Positions 1 through 8,222 of a stretch of 64,000 bases of DNA are shown piece by piece (within the stretch, counting starts at the first letter, position 1; each line of letters starts with the position of its first letter). The notes under the pieces are model-generated. The model did not search any database. It was not told where the DNA came from and worked only from the letters and a program-made list of their open reading frames with translations. Position numbers and translations under genes: made by a program. Origin of the DNA: Trueperaceae bacterium (GTDB taxonomy: Bacteria; Deinococcota; Deinococci; Deinococcales; Trueperaceae); the NCBI GenBank assembly GCA_020354625.1, contig CP070651.1, forward strand, positions 3,749,587 to 3,813,586. Direction: 5' to 3'.

Positions 1-210
1 CTAGCCAAGGGCCAACACCAGGAACGACTGGAGCGTAGGCAACGAGAACGTCTCACCAGAGAGATGAGCGCTTTGCAATCGAATCTCTGGCAACACATCG
101 TCTGGATCATCGGCGACCTGCTCATCAGCGCCGGGCAAAACCTGCAAGCGAGCCGGCGCCGGCTCTCGAGCACCTTGCACCAGACGGCGGGAGAAGTAGG
201 CTGCGATTAG
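1..210 (+). CDS. C-terminal part of an unidentified protein cut by the window edge
   Basis: The frame is open from base 1 to the TAG at 208-210 and no start lies in the window, so the gene begins to the left. The 69 visible residues are rich in Arg, Gln, Glu and Leu and look helical, with one more hydrophobic stretch (WQHIVWIIGDLLISAG). A hairpin followed by a T-rich run lies about 105 bases downstream in the same direction, which is why I prefer this strand. The opposite strand is also open over 219-1 and could encode 72 residues, so the strand is not certain. I do not recognise the family. Confidence 0.4.
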   Translation, partial: LAKGQHQERLERRQRERLTREMSALQSNLWQHIVWIIGDLLISAGQNLQASRRRLSSTLHQTAGEVGCD

Positions 211-315
211 CAAGCTCAAACTCCCAGTTCGTTTGTACTACAGGCTGCGCCATTGATCTCGATTGATCTGGCCACTCCAGATCGACAAACAGCACAAAAT
301 CTCAAGATAGGTCTA

Positions 316-355
316 GATCGGATACCCCATCAATGGGTATTCCGATCGTTCTTTT
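316..355 (+). terminator. Rho-independent terminator candidate
   Basis: The arms GATCGGATACCC (316-327) and GGGTATTCCGATC (335-347) pair over 12 base pairs with one bulged base and a 7-base loop. A T-rich run (ttctttt) follows. It would end transcription from the partial gene at the left edge. Confidence 0.5.
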
Positions 356-466
356 GAGCAAAGAGAGTTCGGGGACGGACCGAGTGGCGTTCGTAGCAGC
401 CGACCCGGTACAATCGAAGTATCAAAGCAAGACGATTCGTCCTCTCACATCATGAAGGAGACAAGC

Positions 467-1450
467 ATGTCAAAGGTTCGCTGGGGTGTCCTGAGCACCG
501 CCGATATCGGTCTCACCAAAGTTCTTCCCGCGATGCAGCGTGGCCAGTATTGCGACCTGGTCGCCATCTCGTCGCGCAGTCTAGAAAAGGCCCAACGCGC
601 GGCCCAAATGCTGGGGATTCCCAAAGCCTACGGCTCCTATGAAGAGATGCTCGAGGACCCCGAGATCGACGCCGTCTACAACCCACTCCCCAACCACCTG
701 CACGTGCCGTGGTCGCTGAAAGCGATCGAGGCAGGTAAGCATGTCCTCTGTGAAAAGCCGATCGGCTTGAGTGCAGCCGAAGGTCAGACGCTGATCGATG
801 CCGCTAAGGCGCACCCTGAACTCAAGGTGATGGAGGCCTTCATGTACCGGCACCACCCGCAGTGGAGACGGGCCAAGAAACTGGTGGAGGATGGAGCGAT
901 CGGTGAGCTGCGGACCATCAATTCGTTTTTCTCGTACATGAACGTCGACCCCGACAACGTCCGCAACATGGCCGACATCGGTGGGGGCGGATTGATGGAC
1001 ATCGGCTGTTACAACATCAGCCTGTCGCGCTTCATCTTCGGAGCCGAACCGGAGCGCGTCATCGGCATCGTCGAGTACGACCCGACCTTCAAGACCGACC
1101 GCCTCGCCTCGGGCATCCTCGATTTCGGCCGCGGCACCTCGACCTTTACCTGCTCCACTCAGTTGAGCCCCTACCAGCGGGTCAACATCTACGGGACCGA
1201 GGGGCGAGTGGAGATCGAAATCCCCTTCAATGCACCGCCCGACCGGCCCTGCCGGATGTGGCACCAGCGGGGCGATGAGATCGAGGAGATCCTGCTCGAC
1301 ACCACCGATCAGTACACCGTACAGGGCGACCTGTTCTCCGAAGCTATCCTCCAAGACAGCGAGGTGCCGACCCCGATCGAAGATTCGGTGGCCAACATGA
1401 AGGTGATCGAGGCCATCGTCCACAGCGCCGGGACGGGGACTTGGCTTTAG
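467..1450 (+). CDS. Gfo/Idh/MocA-family sugar oxidoreductase
   Basis: Predicted NAD(P)-dependent dehydrogenase of 327 residues acting on a sugar, sugar acid or cyclitol. The N-terminal Rossmann domain begins WGVLSTADIG, which resembles the glucose-fructose oxidoreductase or xylose dehydrogenase branch rather than a strict GxGxxG. The family motif CEKPIGL, with the catalytic Lys of EKP, lies near residue 100, followed by the alpha/beta domain with the GGGGLMDIGCYN segment that holds the catalytic region. An upstream ATG at 452 exists, but AAGGAG at 455-460 sits six bases before the ATG at 467, so 467 is the better start. It stands alone, with a terminator-like hairpin upstream and one downstream. 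The substrate cannot be told from sequence. Confidence 0.9.
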   Translation: MSKVRWGVLSTADIGLTKVLPAMQRGQYCDLVAISSRSLEKAQRAAQMLGIPKAYGSYEEMLEDPEIDAVYNPLPNHLHVPWSLKAIEAGKHVLCEKPIGLSAAEGQTLIDAAKAHPELKVMEAFMYRHHPQWRRAKKLVEDGAIGELRTINSFFSYMNVDPDNVRNMADIGGGGLMDIGCYNISLSRFIFGAEPERVIGIVEYDPTFKTDRLASGILDFGRGTSTFTCSTQLSPYQRVNIYGTEGRVEIEIPFNAPPDRPCRMWHQRGDEIEEILLDTTDQYTVQGDLFSEAILQDSEVPTPIEDSVANMKVIEAIVHSAGTGTWL

Positions 1451-1544
1451 TAAAGGAATCTTGGCAAAAACGTCACCAGCCCTCTAGGTTGAAATTCAGG
1501 GTGTCTCTGCATAAAACATTCATGTAATGATATGACTTCCCGTT

Positions 1545-1573
1545 TGTTTGGCCCGGCTGCGCCGGGCCAAACA
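1545..1573. terminator. Strong GC-rich hairpin, possible terminator
   Basis: A perfect 13-bp inverted repeat (TGTTTGGCCCGGC at 1545-1557, complement at 1561-1573) with a 3-base loop sits between the oxidoreductase and the toxin-antitoxin pair. There is no T run on either side, so it may stop transcription only weakly or act as an RNA-stabilising hairpin. Confidence 0.5.
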
Positions 1574-1666
1574 CAGCATAGTAAACGGATGAAACAATGA
1601 CCAGAAACCCGGTTGATCAACAGGGTCTCATATGACATTTTGATGCAGATATGTCACCATGGTCTT

Positions 1667-1924
1667 ATGAGAACCACCGTACGGCTCGATGACGATCTAT
1701 TCTTTGAAGTGAAACAGCACGCACTCTTGACAAAGCGCAGTTTCACCGAGCTGATTCACGACGCTCTGGTCGCCTACCTCGCACGGGAAAAGAACCTGGC
1801 ATCACCCAGAACGATCATCCTGCCGACCTTCGAAGGTGATGGGCTACGAGAAGGTGTCGACATCAGCAGCAACGCGGCGCTGTTGGCAGCCTTGGAGTCG
1901 TCTGAAGACCGAACCGGACAATGA
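1667..1924 (+). CDS. vapB: VapB-type antitoxin
   Basis: An 85-residue antitoxin. It opens MRTTVRLDDDLFFEVK, a ribbon-helix-helix DNA-binding segment (residues 1-40), and the C-terminal half (about 45-85) would wrap the partner toxin. The start at 1667 gives the canonical N-terminus of this family; a longer frame from 1613 adds residues that do not fit. The stop overlaps the next start as ATGA, the classic arrangement of translationally coupled toxin-antitoxin pairs. By family knowledge the pair would repress its own promoter; I do not see a clear operator palindrome. Confidence 0.85.
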   Translation: MRTTVRLDDDLFFEVKQHALLTKRSFTELIHDALVAYLAREKNLASPRTIILPTFEGDGLREGVDISSNAALLAALESSEDRTGQ

Positions 1925-2349
1925 CTCTTTGCGATGTCAATATCTATCTTCGAGCCTACCGTACCGACTTGCCCGATCACCCGTTCTATTACGATTGGCT
2001 GAACGATCTTTTACACACCCCCACCACCTTTGCCTACAGCGACATCGTTTTGAGCGCGTTCGTAAGAATCGTGACGCACGCGAGGATCTTCAAAACGCCA
2101 ACGCCTTTGGACGAGGCACTGGCATTCACCAATGTGATTCGCACACACCCTGCCGCAATAGGCTTGATGCCCGGAGCAAAGCATTGGAACATCTTCGAAA
2201 GGCTCTGTAAGGAGACGCGTGCCCGTGGTAATACCGTGCCCGATGCCTACCTCGCCGCCCTGGCCATTGAGAGTGGCGTGACCTGGGTTACGGCCGACAG
2301 CGGATTTAGAAATTACCGAGGTTTGAACTGGACCCTGCTCGAGCCCTAA
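1921..2349 (+). CDS. vapC: VapC-type PIN-domain ribonuclease toxin
   Basis: A 142-residue PIN-domain toxin, normal length for VapC. Acidic Mg-binding residues expected of PIN nucleases are visible: Asp5 in LCDVN, Asp108 in TVPDAYLAAL and Asp126 in WVTADSGF. The usual Glu after the conserved Ser is missing; the segment reads LSAFVRIVTH, as in the branch with LAFLRLVT. The expected activity is cleavage of an RNA such as a tRNA, but the target cannot be read from sequence. Its stop overlaps the stop of the convergent methyltransferase by four bases. Confidence 0.88.
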   Translation: MTLCDVNIYLRAYRTDLPDHPFYYDWLNDLLHTPTTFAYSDIVLSAFVRIVTHARIFKTPTPLDEALAFTNVIRTHPAAIGLMPGAKHWNIFERLCKETRARGNTVPDAYLAALAIESGVTWVTADSGFRNYRGLNWTLLEP

Positions 2350-2984
2350 CGTCCGTAGACCACGACCTGCCATATAAGGGTCGTGCCGTAAAAGCGCCTC
2401 CGCAGCCCGTGGCGACCCACCAGCGCATCGACCTCTTTCGTGGGGTGCAAAAAGACGCGGAAATCTCTGCGCATGAGCCGCAACAGCAGGTTGAAAAATG
2501 GGAAGACAGGACGTAACCACCAGTTGTCACGCGGGTAGACCAGTCCGTAGAGCTTTCTCGCTCGCTCAGCGGAGAGTCCTACCAACGTTACCACGTCGTG
2601 ATAGCAGCAGATGACCTTGTCGAGCGTCACGATATCGGCGGCAGAAACCTCTGGTGCCAGCTCGACGAAGTCCCCATGCTGGTGGCTGATGAGCTCCGCG
2701 TGCCCTTGCCGCTCCGCTTCCTCCTTGGCGGCATCTAAGTAGGCACTCGAGGCGTCCACATGGGTCGCGCCCGAAGCGCCGGCTCTGAGCAACGCATGCT
2801 GGATCGCTCCCACCCCACCACCGATATCGAGTAGTGACTGGCCCTCGACCCCTGCGGCCTCGAGGGCTTCGATCAACATCCGGGTCGTCTTGGAGGGACC
2901 GTTTCTACGGTACGTCTTCAGATCCCTGGCGACCTCTCGCACGTTGAATTGCCGCTCTATCCCCTGGCATTGTCGGCAAGCCAT
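2346..2984 (-). CDS. SAM-dependent methyltransferase
   Basis: A 212-residue class I methyltransferase. Motif I is LLDIGGGVGAIQ (about residues 57-68), followed by the acidic end of strand 2 (THVDASSAYL) and a later VTLDKVICCYHD segment. An N-terminal CRQC pair could bind metal or be incidental. The layout resembles Mg-protoporphyrin methyltransferase-like proteins, but no chlorophyll genes are near, so the substrate is unknown. GAGAGGA lies just upstream of the ATG. It is divergent from nothing obvious and sits downstream of the sigma factor gene on the same strand. Confidence 0.8.
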   Translation of the reverse strand: MACRQCQGIERQFNVREVARDLKTYRRNGPSKTTRMLIEALEAAGVEGQSLLDIGGGVGAIQHALLRAGASGATHVDASSAYLDAAKEEAERQGHAELISHQHGDFVELAPEVSAADIVTLDKVICCYHDVVTLVGLSAERARKLYGLVYPRDNWWLRPVFPFFNLLLRLMRRDFRVFLHPTKEVDALVGRHGLRRRFYGTTLIWQVVVYGR

Positions 2985-3063
2985 AGGTTCCTCTCAGTCA
3001 ACAGCGTAGTAACCATACTACCTGCTCACCGTATTCTGTCACGTATTGGGAAAGGTCGAAAGC

Positions 3064-4215
3064 TTAAACGAAATCGCGTAGCTCTTGGCGACTTCTTTCG
3101 AAATACCTGAGCTTTCTCAGGGCCTTGTTCTCGAGCTGCCTGATGCGCTCACGGGTCAAACCGAGATGATCACCAACCTCTTGCAGGGTATGTTCTCGCC
3201 CGTCTTGTAAACCGAAGCGCAGCCTCAAGATGAGCGCCTCGCGCTCGCTCAACCGCTCGAGCGCCACCTCGATACCTTCTCGCAAGAGCGTATCGCTGGT
3301 CTGCTCTAGTGGAGAGATCACGGAATCGTCAGCGACGAAGTCGCCCACCATCGACTCTTCCTCTTCCCCGACCGGTCGATCGAGCGAGATCGGCTCGCGG
3401 GAGAGTTGAAAGGATTCCTCGACCTTTTCGACATCCCAACCAGGACCCATGGCCGTCGCGATCTCTTCGGTCGTGGGGTCACGTCCCAGCTCTTGCTCCA
3501 AACGGTTGGCGCTACGCCGCAACTGGCTCAGCGTCTCACCGAAGTGAACCGGCAAGCGAATGGCACGAGAGGTGTTGCCGATCGCCCTCACGATAGCCTG
3601 ACGAATCCACCACACCGCATAGGTGGAAAAACGATACCCCCGATGATAGTCGAACTTCTCCACCGCGCGGATCAGACCTTGATTGCCCTCTTGAATAAGA
3701 TCTTGGAAGCCGAGGCCTCTCCCCCGGTACTTCTTGGCAACAGACACAACCAGCCGCAGGTTCGCTTCGGTGAGATGTTGCCTGGCCAGCTCGCCATCTT
3801 CCACCGTCCGTTGGAGCTGACGGCGCTCACGCGCTGTGAGTTTACCACCGACTATCTCCAAGCGCCGCACAGCTCCCTGGCCCGCATCGAGGCGCCGCGC
3901 CAGATTGACCTCTTCTGCCGGGGTCAATAGGTCGACGGTACCGATCTCACGCAGGTACTGGCGAACCGAGTCTCGGCTGAGAGACCCCTGCTCAGCCAAG
4001 GCCTCACGCTGCGCACGGGCTTCCAGCGCCTCGATATCTACCTCATCCTGATCCTCTTCAAGATCAGGATCGACCCCCTCAAACATCTCATCTCGATCTA
4101 TTTGCTCACGGTTTCGATCCCTGCTGCCAGCGTTATGAAGTGTCTCTGCCAGGGCTGATTCAGGCCATTCGGCACGGCTGGGATCCATCTCCAACAACCA
4201 TTGTGATGGCATCAT
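3064..4215 (-). CDS. rpoD: RNA polymerase sigma-70 family factor (RpoD/SigA type)
   Basis: A 383-residue sigma factor. It has region 1.2 ([20 protein letters not shown]), region 2 with the core-binding and -10 recognition helices ([51 protein letters not shown]), region 3, and region 4 with the -35 helix-turn-helix ([20 protein letters not shown]). There is no long region 1.1. Two neighbouring ATGs (4215 and 4212) follow GAGGTGG, so the longer frame to 4281 is unlikely. It may be the primary factor or a close group 2 relative; the missing 1.1 and shortened N-terminus leave this open. A promoter is visible upstream. Confidence 0.88.
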   Translation of the reverse strand: MMPSQWLLEMDPSRAEWPESALAETLHNAGSRDRNREQIDRDEMFEGVDPDLEEDQDEVDIEALEARAQREALAEQGSLSRDSVRQYLREIGTVDLLTPAEEVNLARRLDAGQGAVRRLEIVGGKLTARERRQLQRTVEDGELARQHLTEANLRLVVSVAKKYRGRGLGFQDLIQEGNQGLIRAVEKFDYHRGYRFSTYAVWWIRQAIVRAIGNTSRAIRLPVHFGETLSQLRRSANRLEQELGRDPTTEEIATAMGPGWDVEKVEESFQLSREPISLDRPVGEEEESMVGDFVADDSVISPLEQTSDTLLREGIEVALERLSEREALILRLRFGLQDGREHTLQEVGDHLGLTRERIRQLENKALRKLRYFERSRQELRDFV

Positions 4216-4334
4216 CTTCACCACCTCGTTTCGGTACTTTCGTCCTTCCCCCACGGCATACGGAGTTCCACTCTTCACCACCAGCGGAGGCCGGTTTCAG
4301 CATCGGTACAGTCGATTCAAAAGATAGATGGGAG

Positions 4335-4363
4335 AGTATACCGCCAGCGTGAGGTGGCGTTAA
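4335..4363 (-). promoter_or_regulatory. Sigma-70 promoter of the sigma factor gene
   Basis: Reading on the minus strand, TTAACG (4363-4358) and TATACT (4340-4335) match the -35 and -10 boxes at 4/6 and 5/6 positions with an exact 17-base spacer. It lies about 120 bases before the start codon. Confidence 0.65.
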
Positions 4364-4491
4364 CCGGTACACCGCTATGTAGGGGCTTTCCCAAGGATTT
4401 CAAGAGTGACAAGCACCCAAAAACCCCCTGAGCTCCCTTGCCATTATACCTCGATACCCGCATTTGAAGCAAGTGATATCGGTGTACTGGA

Positions 4492-4508
4492 CGGGCTTTT
4501 TCAGCCCG
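4492..4508 (-). terminator. Small hairpin after the AIR-synthase-like gene
   Basis: CGGGCT and AGCCCG pair around a 5-base loop about 90 bases past the stop of the gene at 4598. No T run follows, so it is at best a weak terminator. Confidence 0.3.
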
Positions 4509-4597
4509 GAATCGTTGTGCGGAAGCTGGTGGTCATTGCATCACCTCCCCGGCAACCTCAGCGCGACCGTCTGCCGGGCCGGTTGAACCACGCTGCC

Positions 4598-5614
4598 TCA
4601 CGACTCGAAGGCTCGAGCCACCTCATCGCGCTCCGGACGCATCACCAGAGTTCGACCTTCGCTACGAGAGTGCCACACCGCAGCCGGGCCGGTCTCGACC
4701 CAACCGATCTCGCGGCAAGCGATCCCCTGGTCGCGCAGGGCTCCAGCGATGCGACTGGCATCATCGGGTACTACGGTCAAGAGCAACGCCCCTGAAGCGA
4801 TCGCCGCCAAGGGATCGAGCTCGAGCAGACGGCATATACGCGCGGCCAGCGGTGGAACCGCTACCTTCGAGAGATCGACCTGAAGCGAGACACCTCCCGC
4901 CTCCGCCAGCTCCCAGAGCGCCGACAACAGCCCGCCCTCGGTGGGATCGTGCATCGCGGTGACCTCCCCGGCCTCGAGAGCGAGCTGGGCATCTCGTAGC
5001 ACGCTGATGCCCGGTGTATAGAGGAACTCGCGGGCCTGTTGAAGCTCGGCTTTGCTCAGCCCACCTCGCAAGCGGTCAGGAAATTCACGAGCCAGCAGTG
5101 CGGTGGCCTCGATGGGTACGCCCTTGGTCAAGAGCAAACGGTCTCCCGGACGAACCCCACGTGGGGTCACCAAGCGATCCCGCGCGACCTCACCGATCAA
5201 GGTACCCATCAGGATGGGGCGGTCGAGTCCGTGGGTGATCTCGGTGTGACCACCGATCACTGCGATACCCAGCTCCGAACAGGCGCGGTAGACCTGACGG
5301 TTGATGTTCTCCGCCATAGAGGTGGTGGCTTGCCCCTCAGGCAACAGCACGGTCGACAAAAGCCAGCGGGGCGTTGCCCCGGTGGTGGCGATGTCGTTGG
5401 CGTTCACCTGCACCAAGTACCAGCCGATCTCGTCACTTGCAAAGGTGACGGGATCAGACTTGAGCACCAACATGGTGTCGCCGAACTCCAACACCGCGCA
5501 GTCCAAACCTACACCGGGACCGAGCACCAGTCGTGGAGCGCGTGCCGGTGCCGAAGCCAGCAGCTTCGCCAACAACTCGGCCGGTAGCTTGCCTAGTGGG
5601 AGCGACTCGTTCAT
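4598..5614 (-). CDS. AIR-synthase-fold protein, HypE-like
   Basis: A 338-residue protein of the PurM/HypE/SelD/ThiL fold. An N-terminal ATP-binding domain carries MLVLKSDPVTF, VQVNANDIATTGATP (about residues 60-85) and GGHTEITHGLDRPI; a C-terminal domain carries AMHDPTEGGLLSAL, the glycine-rich phosphate-binding segment. HypE normally ends in a Cys that carries the cyanide ligand of NiFe hydrogenase; this protein ends ARAFES without one, and no hyp genes are near, so a hydrogenase role is unlikely. It is best called an AIR-synthase-related ATP-dependent enzyme of unknown substrate. ATG at 5614 is preferred over the adjacent GTG. Confidence 0.8.
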   Translation of the reverse strand: MNESLPLGKLPAELLAKLLASAPARAPRLVLGPGVGLDCAVLEFGDTMLVLKSDPVTFASDEIGWYLVQVNANDIATTGATPRWLLSTVLLPEGQATTSMAENINRQVYRACSELGIAVIGGHTEITHGLDRPILMGTLIGEVARDRLVTPRGVRPGDRLLLTKGVPIEATALLAREFPDRLRGGLSKAELQQAREFLYTPGISVLRDAQLALEAGEVTAMHDPTEGGLLSALWELAEAGGVSLQVDLSKVAVPPLAARICRLLELDPLAAIASGALLLTVVPDDASRIAGALRDQGIACREIGWVETGPAAVWHSRSEGRTLVMRPERDEVARAFES

Positions 5615-5687
5615 CACAACCTACCAGAGTGTAGCAATCTCACAGGCCGGAAGATACTTGCAGGCCAAGCTCCCTACAACCATCACC

Positions 5688-5831
5688 AAGGACACGGTTA
5701 CGGTATTCTGTTGGCACAGTACCCACCATGAGGTAGGTTTCCTACTCTCCATCCGTTGGAAGGACACGGTTACGGTATTCTGTTGGCACAGTACCCACCA
5801 TGGGGTAGGTTTCCTACTCTCCATCCGTTGG
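5688..5831. repeat. Two tandem 72-bp direct repeats upstream of the sugar ABC operon
   Basis: Two head-to-tail copies (5688-5759 and 5760-5831) differ at only two or so positions. Each holds the hairpin GTAGG-TTT-CCTAC, a GGTTACGG-TATTCT stretch and TTGGCA. The pair lies about 100 bases before the substrate-binding protein gene and between divergent genes, where a regulator or promoter would sit. Because 72 is a multiple of three, both strands give open repetitive peptides, which I regard as coincidence. Confidence 0.85.
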
Positions 5832-5928
5832 GAGGTGAGAAAGCTGACCTGACACTGCTTGTTGTCGGCTAGTCGAGACAGAATTCCTAGCCAAGCCCAT
5901 AGAAGGCAGAACCGTGAGAGGAGAGTTC

Positions 5929-7284
5929 ATGAGAAAGATCTTGATCGTTTTGGCGCTCGCGTTGCTCGCCGGTGCCGCCTTGGCCCAGCAGACCGACATC
6001 CGGGTGATCGCCTTCGCACAAGGCTTCGCCTGGCCCGACCTCTTCGGAAGTACGGGTACGGAGAAGACCGAACGCCTGCTGGCCTTCGAAGAACAAGAGA
6101 ACATCAACGTCACCATCGAGTGGGGCGATGAAACCGCCGTACGGCAAAAAGTCCTCACCGATCTGATCTCTGGCGCGGGCCGCTACGACGTCATTCTGCT
6201 CGGAAGCGATGGCGCCGTTCAAACCTACGGCTACAGCGGCTTCCTCGAGCCCCTCGACGGTTATCTGGCCACCGGTGATCTCGATCAGTACATCACCTTA
6301 AGCGACCTCTACCCGCAGTTCCTGACGGCCAACACCGTAGACGGCAACCTCTACGGGCTGTCTTACTACTCGTTCGGCCCGGGCATCATCTACCGCACAG
6401 ACCTGTTCGACCGTTACGGCATCGAGGTGCCTACCACCACCGACGAGCTTTCGACCGCGCTCGAACAGCTCAAGACAGGCTTTGAAGCCGACGGGATCAC
6501 CGACATCTACCCCTTGACGATGCGCGGCGCACCGGGCGAAGAGCCCTCGCTCGACCTCACCGGTTTCGTCTACGCCTACGCCGGTTATCCCGCTTGGTTC
6601 GAGGGTGGTGTCACCACGCCTGAAGAGATCCGTAGCACCAGGGCCAAACCCATTTTCACCGGGGATTTCAGGGCGGGCTTTGAAAGTTTCGTCAACCTCT
6701 CACGTGAGTACGGTCCGCCGGGCATCGCCACCCACACCTGGGTCGACATGATGAACCTCTACTCGCAAGGGCGTGCGGCCGTGCTGCTGCCCAGCGCCAT
6801 CAACGGCTATGCGGCCATCACCTCGACCGAAAACGAGCTGGTGCGCGACAATAGCGCCTTCGCGCCGATCGTCACCGGCCCCTCGGGCAAACCGATCCAG
6901 AGCTTCTGGACCTTCTCGCTAGGCGTCCCCGCCTCCTCGAAGAACAAAGCCGAAGCCGTCAAGGTGTTGGCCCTGTTGACCGGCAACCGCTCGATGCAGG
7001 CCTTCGCCGATCAGACGCAGTGGCCGTCGGTGACCATCCCCTCGGTGATGCACAGCGAGACGCTCGTCAACCGTTGGGGTAGTGATGAGATCGACCTCAA
7101 CGAGGCCGCCATTCAGGCGTCGGACCCCTACTACTTCCCCTACATCCCCGAGTTGGCGGAGTTCATGGACAAGATCGGCACCGCCGCTTCGAAGGCGATC
7201 ACCTCCGGCGATGTGGACAGCGCCTTGAATGAACTGCAGGTGTGGGCGCTCGAGCGCATGACGACAGCCGGTTACTACCGGTAA
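5929..7284 (+). CDS. ABC transporter substrate-binding protein, carbohydrate type
   Basis: A 451-residue extracellular solute-binding protein of the maltose/multiple-sugar type (family 1). The signal peptide is MRKILIVLALALLAGAALAQ with a likely cleavage after Ala. The mature part shows the usual two-lobe pattern, with YDVILLGSDGAVQTYGYSGFLEPL and a later MMNLYSQGRAAVLLPSAI. GAGAGGAG precedes the ATG at 5929; an in-frame GTG at 5914 is less likely. It is the first gene of a long operon with two permeases and seven enzymes. No ATPase subunit gene is in the cluster, so the importer must share an ATPase encoded elsewhere, as is common for this class. The ligand is probably the substrate of the enzymes downstream. 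Confidence 0.92.
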   Translation: MRKILIVLALALLAGAALAQQTDIRVIAFAQGFAWPDLFGSTGTEKTERLLAFEEQENINVTIEWGDETAVRQKVLTDLISGAGRYDVILLGSDGAVQTYGYSGFLEPLDGYLATGDLDQYITLSDLYPQFLTANTVDGNLYGLSYYSFGPGIIYRTDLFDRYGIEVPTTTDELSTALEQLKTGFEADGITDIYPLTMRGAPGEEPSLDLTGFVYAYAGYPAWFEGGVTTPEEIRSTRAKPIFTGDFRAGFESFVNLSREYGPPGIATHTWVDMMNLYSQGRAAVLLPSAINGYAAITSTENELVRDNSAFAPIVTGPSGKPIQSFWTFSLGVPASSKNKAEAVKVLALLTGNRSMQAFADQTQWPSVTIPSVMHSETLVNRWGSDEIDLNEAAIQASDPYYFPYIPELAEFMDKIGTAASKAITSGDVDSALNELQVWALERMTTAGYYR

Positions 7285-7297
7285 TCTCTGCATGAGA

Positions 7298-7328
7298 CGG
7301 ATCCCGGGGTGCTGCGCCCCGGGATCCG
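7298..7328 (+). promoter_or_regulatory. Intercistronic hairpin between binding protein and permease
   Basis: A perfect 12-bp stem (CGGATCCCGGGG at 7298-7309, complement at 7317-7328) with a 7-base loop fills the gap between the two genes and ends ten bases before the permease start. In many ABC operons such hairpins protect or partly terminate the upstream message so that binding protein outnumbers permease; that role is inferred here. Confidence 0.65.
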
Positions 7329-7337
7329 AGTCTTCCA

Positions 7338-8222
7338 ATGGCCTACCATCCCAGCAAGCGACACCCCATCAGGCGCCTGGCTCGTTTTCCGATCGGTTTC
7401 CTGCTGCCGGCTGTCCTGGTGCTGGCCGCGATCGTCCTCTTCCCCACCCTCTACCTGCTCTGGTTGAGCGTACGGCACTGGATCGTCTTCCAACCCCAGC
7501 AGTACTTCACCGGCCTGGGAAACTTCATCGCGCTGTTCCGCTCGAGTGCCTTTTGGGAATCTCTGCGCGTGACCGGCAGCTACCTGCTGCTCACCAGCCT
7601 ATTGAGTTTCGCGTTCGGCTTGGGTCTCGCCATATCGCTCAGCAAGGCGATTTTCGCCCGCGGCGTCGTTCGAGCTCTCATCATCTTGCCACTTCTGGTC
7701 CCCCCGGTAGTGGCCGGCTTCGCCTGGAAGTTCCTGCTCAACCGGGAGATCGGGTTGGTCGGAGGGTACCTGTTCCCCGCGCTGGGTATCACCGTAAGCC
7801 TGCTGGCCCATCCCACCTTGGCGCTGGTATCGATCGTCATCGCCGACATCTGGAGCAAGACATCGTTTATGTTCCTGATCCTGCTGGCCGCCCTGCAGTC
7901 GATCCCGGTAGAGCTCTATGAGGCCGCCCGCATCGACGGCGCCGGCGCGCGACAGGAGTTCTTGTATATCACGCTGCCGCTTCTCGTACCGGCCATCATC
8001 ATCGGGCTGATCTTTAGGGCCATCGACGCCATCAACACCTTCGACCTTATCTTCGTCATGACCCAAGGGGGCCCGGGAACCGCCACCCAAACCCTGTCTA
8101 TCTTCGGCTGGAAGACGGCCTTTACCTACTTCGACCTCGGCCGCGGTGCGGCCATCGCCGTGGTCATGATGGTTCTGGCCGTCATCACCACCCTCTTTCT
8201 GACCAAGAGGTTGCAGCGATGA
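7338..8222 (+). CDS. ABC transporter permease, sugar type (MalF-like)
   Basis: A 294-residue inner-membrane permease with six predicted membrane segments; the first is FPIGFLLPAVLVLAAIVLF. The EAA loop that docks the ATPase is EAARIDGAGARQEFLYITLP (about residues 195-214). Its stop overlaps the start of the second permease as ATGA, so the two are translationally coupled and form the heterodimeric channel for the binding protein encoded upstream. Confidence 0.92.
   Translation: MAYHPSKRHPIRRLARFPIGFLLPAVLVLAAIVLFPTLYLLWLSVRHWIVFQPQQYFTGLGNFIALFRSSAFWESLRVTGSYLLLTSLLSFAFGLGLAISLSKAIFARGVVRALIILPLLVPPVVAGFAWKFLLNREIGLVGGYLFPALGITVSLLAHPTLALVSIVIADIWSKTSFMFLILLAALQSIPVELYEAARIDGAGARQEFLYITLPLLVPAIIIGLIFRAIDAINTFDLIFVMTQGGPGTATQTLSIFGWKTAFTYFDLGRGAAIAVVMMVLAVITTLFLTKRLQR

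Noticed and set aside
581-1423. Long open frame antisense to the Gfo/Idh/MocA gene
   Set aside because: It is a mirror of a codon-biased real gene, rich in His, Asp and Val, with no family features.
4598-5614. Assignment of this gene as true hypE of hydrogenase maturation
   Set aside because: The C-terminal Cys needed for cyanide transfer is absent and no hydrogenase genes are near.
5621-5824. Repetitive peptide frame across the 72-bp tandem repeats, and a CRISPR-like reading of them
   Set aside because: The repeat unit is a multiple of three so frames stay open by chance; there are only two units with no spacers, so it is not a CRISPR array.
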